Source: Nymphaea colorata
Lineage: Eukaryota > Streptophyta > Magnoliopsida > Nymphaeales > Nymphaeaceae
Assembly: GCF_008831285.2 (NCBI RefSeq)
Contig: NC_045149.1
Coordinates: forward strand, 312,001 to 376,000
Length of the DNA stretch: 64,000 bases
Reading direction: 5' to 3'
Each line of letters opens with the position of its first letter. Position 1 is the stretch's first letter. Position numbers and translations under genes: made by a program. Shown piece by piece: positions 54,251-64,000 of this stretch. Under the pieces are notes generated by a model. That model did not search any database and had not been told where the DNA came from. It was given only the letters and a program-made list of their open reading frames with translations.

Positions 54251-54944
54251 AATCGTCTACCTCTATAGCTGCCCAGTTGAAGTGTGATGATAATGTGTCT
54301 ATAATGCATTGTATGTTGAATAATAGGACACATTCTTCTACCCTTTCATGGGAGTCAACTCCTGCTACCTTGAGACCAAGCCAACTGAAAAGATATTCTG
54401 ATCAATCCCGAGAGAATTTCAATTAAACGTTAAACAAAGATTTACAACACACATTTATATACTTTGTGTAGTTATATATATAATTAATTGCTTCCTAACG
54501 TTTGTGGTGCAACCATAATCTCTTGTGCACCTTGTTGGCATCCTTTTACACATGCACTTCCACAAGCATATGACGGTAAACATGTGATACTCACAATAAT
54601 CTGATTGTCTTCAAATTTTATATTTTTCATGGCCTTGATAGGCAGATGGAGCCACCCAATATCCGAGAGATCAGTCCATGAATAGGGGATTGGTCTCATA
54701 AATGGATGCCAATGTCATGACCTATCTTTTTGGTTTTTAATATGAGGGTTATGTATTATGAACGACCCAAATTTTGTATGTACTACGAAGACCACATTAT
54801 CATCCCACGAACTTCACTCATAGTGCAATATCTACTTCGACACCACCATACCTTGCTGGCTATGGACCCTTAGGGTGTGAAGAAGGGCTCAAGCAGGATG
54901 AAGGCCAAGTTTTGTTTGGGGTGAATGAAGTTAAAAGCGACTAG
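54251..54944. other. Spacer, no supported gene
   Basis: No recognisable protein or repeat. The last 200 bp may be decayed gypsy sequence upstream of the integrase relic. Confidence 0.4.
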
Positions 54945-56050
54945 ATTTATTCTAGTGTATGCTATATGCTAGTTTGAAAAGTATGAGGCAACCATGCCAT
55001 CGGCCTACTTGTTCACTTTGTCGATACCCTATTGGCCATAAGAGGATATATCGATGGATTTTATTAATGTCATGCCTTGGTCGAATGAGAAAGAGGCTAC
55101 TGTCATTGAAATTGATCAATTCATAAAATATGGGTACTTCACTCCATTGCACCATATTATACTGCTTGTTTAGTAGCCGAGTGTACTGTGAATCTATCAC
55201 AAGTTGCATGGAGTTCAATATTCTTCAACCAGTTCTGGAAAAAAATCATGAAGATGGTAGGCAACCCAATTATTGTTCAGTACAATTCATCACCTCAAAC
55301 TGATAACTAGAGTGAGGTTGTCAACCTCACGAGTGAGGCATACTAGAGGATTTCTATGAGTGACAATTCATTCACTTGGGTGAAACACCTATCATGGTAC
55401 GATTGGTTCTACAACACTAGCCCTCACTTGGCAATTGGTATGGTACAAATAGTTCTACAATGTTAGCTTTCACTTGGGACAAATAGTTTTAAAGTACTAG
55501 CTCTTACTTGGTGACTGTTATGGCCCCTTGTGAGTCCATATATGGTTGGCACCTCTCATCTTCCCACCTATTAGAAGGTGTTAGTTGTTGACCCAAAGGT
55601 GGAGAAAACACCAAAAGACAAAGACAATATACTATGTATATTTGTAGTAGAACTTGACAAATGCCTATAACCATATGCGGCAACCTCATGGCAAGGGTGG
55701 CAAAGAAAGGGATCTTAGTGTGAGTGATTATATATGGATGAAGTACTTGCTTCCAAAACATTTGTCAAACAACCATACCCAAATCTCCTACTGTGTTATT
55801 ACAAGTCATACCATGTCACTCATTGCTATTGGAAGACAACATAATGTTTTACCTTATTTACAGTGCATTTAGTCTTCCATGTAAGCAGGCTTAAACCATA
55901 CATAGAAGACCATCTACAAAGTTGTTGATTATGAGGACAAGTCACTAATACTTAAGGAAGATAGTTTGATTGAGGAGAGTTTGGAGGCATGGTTCCATAG
56001 TAAAGGAGTGCTCGGTAGAATGGAAATTTAGAGAAATGAGATAAAATTGG
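54945..56050 (+). mobile_element. Ty3/gypsy integrase relic
   Basis: CQFEKYEATMPSAYLFTL, then PYWP-EDISMDFINVMPWS, DQFIKYGYFTPL, KLHGVQ, SPQTDN-SEVVN, HLSWYDWFYNTSPHLAIG and, after further breaks, VFHVSRLKPYIEDH match the order of a chromovirus-type gypsy integrase. Stops and shifts occur every 20-60 codons. The first catalytic Asp (SMDF) and the Glu (SEVVN) are still visible. The WYDWFYNTS segment is followed by two more diverged copies of itself (55396-55522). Confidence 0.72.
55396..55522 (+). repeat. Three diverged tandem units of about 42 bp
   Basis: The unit resembles GGTTCTACAACACTAGCCCT plus CACTTGG. It occurs at about 55396-55439, 55440-55480 and 55481-55522, inside the gypsy integrase relic. 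The extra units are not part of the normal integrase and arose by local duplication. Confidence 0.65.
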
Positions 56051-57889
56051 GAGGATGTCAATAACACTACATTTTAGTTTCTCTAGCTATAGACTTTGGG
56101 CAAGTTTGCCTAATGGGGATAGATCCGATTGGGACCTTTTAGTACCCCTCAAAACATTCGGTAGGCATAGATCGGGGTGGTAGACAGTACTCTAGTAGGA
56201 GTTTTAGTGCAATCATGAGATAAGTTAGGAGGATAGCAAGCCTCTTTTGCCCATGGGGAGCTCTGGCCAGAGACTTCTTGTAGGGGCCATGCCCAATAAC
56301 TGATAATCATGCCGACCGGTGAATGAGGCTAGTACAAACCATGGCCACATTTTCAGCCATAGCACTAGAGTACCTTAGACATTGTGGGTTGCAAACTGCT
56401 AAAACACCACCTACAGCAAAGAGTCATGCCATATGCAGCTGAACCTTTGATTAAGGAATATGGGAGACATTGGCCACGGTCGACTATTGGAGAGGGTAAC
56501 ACTTCACACTGTCCAAGAATACGTCGAGCCTAGTTCGCCACTATCAACAACAATACCGCTCTGCTCAATGCAATACTAAGTGCAACCAAGCTCAACCGGC
56601 CATGTTGCAGAACAATATGGTAGTCAAGATTGGACAACGTACATGGTGACTTCACATGCTCAGAGGATTGTAGATGCAGGAAGCCGAAGGCATGTGATAG
56701 TGGACAAATCTGTAGAGATGTTGTTGGCCACATTAGGAAATAGAGCCAATGACTTGTCGAGTGTTAGGTAGATAAGTCGAGATGTTGAGCCCAAAGGAGC
56801 AGCCAATGGCTATGACAATGAGCTGCATGACCTATGCAGGAGCTTTGTAGGCTGTGTGAGGGCGCGGTAACCAACACAAGATGTGGTATTGAGGCGTAGA
56901 CTTCACCTGACAAATATTTTCATCAAGAAAATTTCGCAATTAAATTAACATGCTAGGGTTAATCTCTTATGGGACGGTGTCATAAATGGTTACAGTCAAT
57001 CAATCCAATAGATTACTATAGGGAGTGATAATCTCATCTAAAATGAGTCTAATTTTTGTATCATTTTTGTGCATTTTTTGGGCACTTGATTGAGTTGTTA
57101 TCGCTCTTAAGAGTTGTATTTTTTCGTGAGCAATAAAACCAAACTTTTCTAACGTATTCATTCTTTAGTATAGTTCTCTAACAAGCGGTCGAATGGTTCA
57201 CTTAAATTGACAATCAAACTCCTCCATACGTATAATTTTGCACCCATAATGATTTTAGAGTTGTTTTTAATGTATATCAAGTTACAACGGCAGCATTCCA
57301 TTGTGATCGAGATTGTTCTTAATCTACCTCAACTCAACAAGACTTGGCATCCATCCATTGCATATTCTTGCATTCATCGAGTCCCCAACTCACAAGCTCA
57401 CTCTCCCCTACTGATTCTAGCTATTTATCCTAATTTCATTCTTAGATTTATCTGACCACGGCAGGAACTTCTCTTCATATGCTAGATCAACTTTTTTTAC
57501 TATCTGCTTTATGCTCTAGCATGCTGATTTACTGATTGTGGTTAGAATTATCTGTTTCTTACATGAATATCCTTGATATACTCACAATATGTTCAAATTG
57601 TTGTTGATCCCCACTTGTCTTTCTCATTCTATGATAGATTGGTGTTTTTGCGTTTTTTGTATGCTATGCAGGGATTAGATTACTTATGAACATCTAATTC
57701 TTGATATTTCAGCTATGGATAGTTAGATTATTAGTTTTATGTTTTAATTCTCTGATCATCTGAATCTTGACCATATTATGTGCTTGGCCTTTACTAGACT
57801 GCTCTTGCATGATATTCATACTGGGCCTGCTATCATCCACTATAAACTACTTTGTTGCATAAGTGTAAACAGCTGAATATAGTCATTAC
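56051..57889. other. Unassigned sequence, no supported gene
   Basis: It lies between the gypsy integrase relic and repeat copy 2. If copy 2 is the gypsy 3' LTR, this would be its 3' UTR plus later insertions. The ORFs at 56530-56771 and 57207-57455 have no domain. Confidence 0.4.
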
Positions 57890-58670
57890 TTATTTGAGTT
57901 GTCTTAATTTTGGAGGATTAAGAGTTTGCAAGTTTTTACTATTATTGAAGAAGCGTTGTTAGGGCACAATCCATCTTGGTGTCGCCAGCATTGAATGTGG
58001 CCAGTGTTAGTGCTAGTTGGCATCGAAGGCAGCGACCTTGGCACTGCCGAACACCCCTAGCATGAGTGTGTATTGCCACTTCCTCACTACCAAGAAAAGC
58101 TCAAATGTGGGAGCTACCTCAATTGAGGCCTTGGGGCAACTTTGGATTCAACCATAATGAGTGGTAGGCCTTCTTGTGTGAACATACAGATATGGACGAC
58201 ATCAACTTCTTTTTTTATCACAGCATGGATGGCATTGACCTTGGGAGCAAGATCTTGGTAGTTTGCTGTACGGAGATGCCAGGTGAAGTATTTGGCCATA
58301 GGTACGAACTCTCACCACCCTCTAGGCTTGAGGAATTTAGGGCAATTTGGGGCTATGTTAAGCCAAGGTTGGGAGAGTTGACTTCCTCAAGGGGCCCTAG
58401 GCTCAGAGAGACACAGTCTCAGGCTGTTAACCTCTTTGGAACAGCTTGGAAGTCTCAAGTTGTAGATCTCTTTTGACCAGCCAGCTATGGTTGTACATTT
58501 GTGGTCTCGCTTGGTGGTGGATGGTACATGAGACTCTTGTGTGAGATTGAGATTTTTTTAAGGGGGAAATAATGTGTTCATTCAGCACACTTGTATTTTA
58601 TTAGTCTTATTCCTTTTGAGTTGATATTATGGTGAGTTTAAGATTTAAGCACTTGTTCTTACCTTTAGTA
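57890..58670 (+). repeat. Dispersed repeat, copy 2
   Basis: It shares ordered blocks with 40730-41581: GAGTTGTCTTAATTTT-GGAGGATTA at 57895, CTTCCTCACTACCA...GGGAGC near 58080-58115, CTCTTTTGACCAGC at 58469, GACTCTTGTGTGAGATTGAGA at 58531, and GTTGATATTATGGTGAGTTTAAGATT at 58621. Divergence is high. The 100-codon ORF at 58174-58476 has no recognisable domain. Confidence 0.6.
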
Positions 58671-58979
58671 ATTATTGATATCAATAAGCAAGAAGTTGAA
58701 ATAAAAGAGCAGTTACAACAAGATAAGGCACCAGATTTAAAATTGAAAATATTTCCTAATTGTAAATATTTCCATGATGTACCTATTTAATGTTTTGGGC
58801 TGAATGAATTAACTTATAGGGTGAGAGTAGTATGTGTGCATCATGGATGTAGGATTTATTATGAACCATGTTAAAATCTCCTTTTTTCGCTTGTAGTGAT
58901 TCTACTTCATGGTGTTAGATCTTTAAGTCTTCGCGGGGATTTTTTTTCTTCATGGTCTAATTTTTGTTGCAACACCCAT

Positions 58980-61900
58980 GTCGCCCACCCAATCTTCTTC
59001 ATTAATGCCAGCAGCTCAGTACCCTTACCTTTTCACCATTCATATTGCTGATTTTGTCATCATCAAGCTCATGCACAGGAATTTTTTCCTTTGGCAAGCC
59101 CAAATGCTAGGGTTAATTGAAAGCCAAGATCATATGGGAATTATAGATAGATAGACTCCTAAGTTTACCACCACCAATGAATCAAATGAAAATGGCGTTA
59201 TTAGTAGCCATCCAAATCTTGTCTATGATGCATAAAAAAAATCTGATTGTCTTTTGAGTTGGTGGCTTGGCTCATTATCTGAAGAAGTGCTTAATCTTGT
59301 AGTTTTACTTCAATCATCCACAGTGGTTTGGAATATGCTCTCAAAGTCATTGGAAAGAATGAAAGTATATTCTTGTCTAGAAACGACATATGTACTGAAA
59401 ACAAGACAAGAGCATAACTGAATTTGTCACAAGATTTAAAAATATTTGCGATGAGCTAGCAGTCATAGAAAAATATATTAGTGATGAGGACAAGGTTTTT
59501 GGCTTCTCAATGGCCTTGGACCAGGCTATGAGGCCTTCATGACAACTAGGTAAAACCTCTTATTAGATCCTATTTGAATGTAGTGTATTTTCTTGAAGGC
59601 CATGAAAGGATGAAAGATCTACATGCTAGTGATGGAAAACTCAATCAAAATGTGGTTTTTGTAAGTCAGCAGGTTTCTCAATCAAACCGAGGATATAGGT
59701 ACTACAATAGATGCAATAATGGAACCGATTTAGTTCACATGGCCACGGCTTCATCCCTGCGACATATGCTAGAGATAATCGTTCTCAAAACTGATGGCAA
59801 ATTCTTCCAATCAAGATTGTCCATTTTGCCACATTTGTGGATTGAGATAAGACAACCATGAAGTGCTAACATCGTTTTGACGAAGCCTACCAGCCAAAGG
59901 ATCTCCCACAAGTGTTCTCAATTATGAAGGTGATGGATCCTATAGATGATGAATGGTACTCCAATACTGGTACCTCAACTCGCATCACTGATAATCTAGG
60001 TTACAATTAATCCTATTTCAAATATAATGGATCTGATAATGTCATGGTAAGCAATGACGATAAATTGTAGATTACTCATATAGGAAGTGTTGATTTAAAT
60101 GTTGGTGAAAGAACTATTTCTTTGCATGACACTTTGGTGGTTCCTTGAAATTAAGAAAATTTTAATTTTGGTCAGTTAGGTTATATCTTCCATGCCATAT
60201 ACATTTGACTTCACTTCATTTTGCTATAAACAAAAAGATGACTTTGCAAGTGATTGCAATAAAGTTTAGGGAGCGCAAGCTTTCTACATTAAAAGCAAAC
60301 TTCAAGGCAGTTTTCTTCTCAAATGATCAAGGCATTAATGTTTGAAGTATAGCACAACATATTTGGCCATCCAGTTGCAAAAATAATTACTTTTCTTAAT
60401 TTTAGAGGCTTGATTTCTCTTTCTAATATGAACTTTGGTTTTATTTTATGCTATATATGTCAAATTGGCAAAACTACATGTTTGCTTTTTCTCCCATTTG
60501 TCGATGAAAATTATGGTTTATTTGAAGAAGTGCATTGTGATCTTTGGGGACCTGCACCAATTCATTCTTGCCAAAAATTTCAATACTATAAGTTGTTTGT
60601 TGATCATTACACTTGGTATTCTTGGATTTATCCATCAAAGCAAAAATCAGATTTTTTGGAAAGTTTCTTAGAATTTATAATGGTTGGCACTCAGTTTGTA
60701 GATGTTTTCAAATGTTTTTAGATCGATGAGGGAGGCAAATTTAATGGTGACGCCTTGATGAAATACTTAAAAGGTAATGAGATCAGGCACAAAAGGCTGC
60801 AACAAGATATTTGAACAGGATGACGTTCTTGAACACCGTCACCGAACAGTCATAGAGTTGAGACTAGCTCTTTTATTTTATACTCCCCTGTCAATATTGG
60901 GCACAAGCTTTTACAACTACCATGTGGCTCATAAATAGGTCACAGAGTCCAAATTTTAATATGAAATGCCTGTAGGAACGGCCTTTCCAAAAGCAACTAA
61001 ACTACTCTTCTCTTGGATCATTTGTGTGTAGATGTTATAATTGTATTAAATGATACAATTAACATAAGTTTCACCCAAATAGCTTACCTTGCGTGTTTGT
61101 TGGGTACAGTGATGCACACAAAGGACATAGATGTTCTTTCGTTTGACTGGTCGAGTTTATTTTTCTAGACATATGGTCTTTGATAAAGGTATATTTCCAT
61201 AAGATCTTGCACGTATTTATGTGGACCTTCTCTTATATGATCACCACCATGAATACCTTGAGATGTCTAATACCCAAGACCCGAATTTCAACCACTATTA
61301 TGATCCTTTACCCAACTCTTCCATTGATACTTTGGTACCCTCTTAACCTCCCAGCTCCTCTCTGACCCATTCCATGGCTACACAATCTCAGTCCGACATT
61401 TTAAAGCTCAATCTCGTATACCTTCTCATCTCTCATAGTCCCCTTAAGATGTTATACTATTGCTCTAAAGTAGCCAAGATGGCATCAAGTTATGGTGGAT
61501 GAAATGACTACTCTACAGGCTAACGATACTTCAACTTTAGTCTTTTGCACTCTTTCTATGAATGTTATTCGCAGCTGATGCGTCTCTAAGATCAAGCTTA
61601 AACATGATGGCACCTTTGAATGGCTCAAAGCACGGCTTGTTGCTCAAGGTTTTGACCAAGTTCATGGAATTGATTTCCTACAAACGTTCTCAAGAGTGGT
61701 TGAGTGTGCAACTATAGGGTTAGTTCTCTCTCACACTCTTGCTTGTGACTGGCATCTCCATGAGTTAGATGTCAAGCATGTTTTTCTTAATGGGTATCTC
61801 TCATAAATTGCCTATGTTGAACCTCCTAGATTAAAAAATTTAGCTCTTCCCAATTATATTTGCAAGCTTAATTGAAATTTGTATGGCTTGAAACAGACAC

Positions 61901-62140
61901 CATCAGCCTGGTATGATCGAGTTGCAAAACTTTTTGTTCTATCATGGATTTCATGCTAGCCTTGCTGACTTGTCTCTTTTTGTTCGATGAATGGATGAAT
62001 TGACCACATTGTTATTATTATATGTCGATGACATTATTCTTCCGCGCAGCAATTTTTTTAGCCATTTTTCAACAACAGGTTTACAATACTTTTGCCAAGA
62101 ATGACCTCGGTGAACTTCAAAGCCCAATCTCAATTTCAGA
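58980..62140 (+). mobile_element. Copia-8, heavily decayed element without LTRs
   Basis: Gag-like HIADFVIIKLMHRNFFLWQA and LIESQDHMGIID (59040-59150) come first. A protease-like DEWYSNTGTSTRITDNLG stands near 59950. Integrase pieces follow (VHCDLWGPAPIHSCQKF, FVDHYTWYSWIYPSKQKSD, 60530-60650), then FVGYSDAHKGHRC near 61105. RT pieces are KLKHDGTFEWLKARLVAQGF, ELDVKHVFLNGYLS and NLYGLKQTPSAWYDR (61590-61920). Stops are frequent. No RNase H, primer site or LTR pair is visible, so the borders are the limits of similarity. Confidence 0.75.
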
Positions 62141-62149
62141 CTAATTCTA

Positions 62150-62660
62150 TGTTTTAAATTGGGATCCGGTTCAAAAAATCATATAGAAGCCTAAGATAAA
62201 TCCCAAGAACCAAATCTAGATCCAAAGCCCAGCCCTAGATCCAAATCTGTATTCAAATACTAGCCCCAAATCCAAAATGGATCCCTAGACTCAAACCACA
62301 TACAAAATGGATTCATATCCAAATCCAAATTCTAAAAATAGATCCACAACAAAACTTTAGATTTTGACTCTCATACAATTCTCAAATTTGGACTCATTTG
62401 ATCCCAATTTGTGCTTTCATATCAATTCAGATCTGATCTAAACCCAAGATCCAGATTGTAGATCCATATCCTCATTCAGATCCAAATTCTTGATCTAGAT
62501 CCAAACTTACATCTAATTCCATGTTTTCACCTTATCGGGTCTAAATCTAAGACTCAAAACCAAAAATGAGTTTTAGTTTAAAATTCAAGATGCAAATCCA
62601 AATATATTATTTTTTATCTGTTCTAAGCTTTTGATCCAGTTCTAGCCCCAAATGTGAGAG
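62150..62660. repeat. Degenerate GATCCAAAT-rich tract
   Basis: Variants of (A)GATCCAAAT, GATCCAAA(G/A)CC and AATCCAAAT recur at irregular spacing of about 10-30 bp across the tract. It is neither a CRISPR array (no constant spacer or exact repeat) nor a clean satellite. It may be an old expanded minisatellite or part of an LTR. Confidence 0.6.
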
Positions 62661-64000
62661 CTAGATCAATTTTCCCTTAGTCAACATATTTTTGGATAGA
62701 TTTGACCTTCTAAGTGTTTTTGAGTTATTTTTAAGGCAATAATGACTAATTAATGGACAATTTCTATTTTTAAAAAGACCACAATGCCCTTCAGCCTTTT
62801 TCCTCTATAAATACCTCCTCATTTCTCTCATTTAACATGAAAAACCCATCATCTTTTCAAGCCTTTGAGTTGTCTCTCTCCTCTTCTAGATTTCTTCTTC
62901 TTTCTCTTCTTCTTGTTCAACTTTTTTTTTTTTGGCTCTCCTAATCTCTAAGCCTTCATTCCAAAGAAGAGGAGACCTTGGAGGAGCTTGTGATGGACTC
63001 CTAGGGAGATCTCTAACCCGTTCAAGCCATCATTAAGGAGTTCTTTTTGCCTAAGATCTAAAGAGCTGCCTATACATCAAATCTTTTTTTTTTAAATATT
63101 TATAGTTTTTCTTTCTACCATTTTCTTGTCCATTCTCTTCATAATAAGTCGATGAAGGCCTAGAGTCTCTTTGAAGCTAAGGATTTACATTGAAGCTCTG
63201 GAAAGCATGACCTAGGCAAACATTTTTCTCAAGATCATTTTACCTCTCATTTTAACTCATTTATCTTTTTTAAACTTATTTTCCTCTCATTTTAACTTGT
63301 TCTTTTCTCATTCTTTACTCCTCTTATTTTCATTTTAATGTTTATCTCTCTCATTTTTAATTTTCCTCTATCATTTTAACTTATATACCTCCCATTTTAA
63401 TTTCTCATCTTTATTCCTCCTTTTGATTTTATTCATCTCCTCATTTCTCTCTCATTTAATTCTTTCTCTTTCAAACATCTCTCTTTTTCTTTCTATGTAT
63501 TTTCATTTTTTTTCCTTTCTTTCTTTTAATTTTCTCTATTGATTCTTGTTCTCTCATCACATATCTATCTTTTCATTTCTTTGTCTAATTCTCTATTTTG
63601 ACTGTTTGATTTAATGTGGATGTACATTAAGGTGTGAGGATTTGGGGTGGGTCATTTTTCTATTTTTATCATTTTGAGGTTGTGACATATCCAATCTGAA
63701 ACACCCAAACATGCTTGATGTACATGTTAATTTGCATTGAGCATGTCATTTTTTATTTTTAAATTGCAAATCCATTTTTCATATTTTTTTTAATCATTAT
63801 TCTAGTCTTTCATTGGACCACCTATATTTTCAATACATCATTCTTGAAATTTACTTAAGATTTAAGAGAAACATCCTACAAATTATAATATTTTCTTGTT
63901 TCAAATATCAAATCTTTATACATTTCAACATATTATTTTGATATTTGCAATATTCCAAAATCTTTCTCTTTGGCCATATGATGAACAAGAACTATGGTCA
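62661..64000. other. Pyrimidine-rich spacer, possible LTR-like promoter
   Basis: TATAAATA at 62806-62813, followed by CT-rich sequence, resembles the promoter/leader part of a plant LTR, but no partner LTR or primer site is in view. From 63230 to 63430 a CTCATTTTAACT-type motif recurs. No gene is supported to the end of the window. Confidence 0.4.

Noticed and set aside
62150-62660. Possible CRISPR-like array
   Set aside because: Repeats are short, degenerate and irregularly spaced, and the surrounding DNA is a plant nuclear genome.

Overview
This is plant nuclear DNA, almost certainly from an angiosperm. It has spliced exons with GT-AG borders, many Ty1/copia LTR retrotransposons primed from initiator tRNA-Met (TGGTATCAGAGC after each 5' LTR), Ty3/gypsy relics, L1-type LINEs, foldback elements and long AT/CT-rich spacers. 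I cannot name the species.

The only host gene I can support is a plant MESD-family endoplasmic reticulum chaperone on the + strand. It has three exons (5559-5888, 36853-36981, 37343-37522), all joined in phase 0, giving 212 residues with an N-terminal signal peptide and a C-terminal RDEL. Its first intron is about 31 kb (5889-36852), of which roughly 27 kb (7950-35224) is transposon. An uncharacterised 127-codon ORF points away from it on the - strand (4872-5255), 303 bp from its start codon.

Layout. 1-5558: AT-rich spacer, an L1 LINE fragment on the - strand (about 1990-3650), a purine/pyrimidine foldback element (about 3640-4445), the divergent ORF and the MESD 5' flank. 7950-9105: gypsy 3' end remnant. 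9106-14188: Copia-1 (+). 14253-19066: Copia-2 (-). 19250-20216: Copia 3' end relic. 20217-20608: second foldback element. 20640-35224: LINE on the + strand, split by Copia-3 (+, 21076-31798), which is itself split by Copia-4 (-, 23102-28412). This is three-deep nesting inside one intron. 37523-41581: downstream flank and a repeat copy. 41582-52097: Copia-6 (+), split by Copia-5 (-, 44265-49547). 52098-64000: decayed sequence with a 560-bp CA/TA/TG compound microsatellite, a gypsy integrase relic, a second copy of the 40.7-41.6 kb repeat, a heavily decayed Copia, a GATCCAAAT-rich tract and pyrimidine-rich spacer.

Six Copia elements have both LTRs and matching 5-bp target-site duplications, so their borders are exact: TGAAT, GTTAT, CCAAC, GGATT, CTTCC and ATATT for Copia-1 to Copia-6. 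Only Copia-5 keeps a complete gag-pol frame (1435 codons, all catalytic motifs present). I found no RNA genes, CRISPR or bacterial-type systems, and no clearly new system. The strongest items are the MESD gene with its transposon-filled intron, an LTR-divergence order in Copia-3/Copia-4 that contradicts their nesting, the intact Copia-5, and a possible ancient gypsy LTR pair framing the right third.
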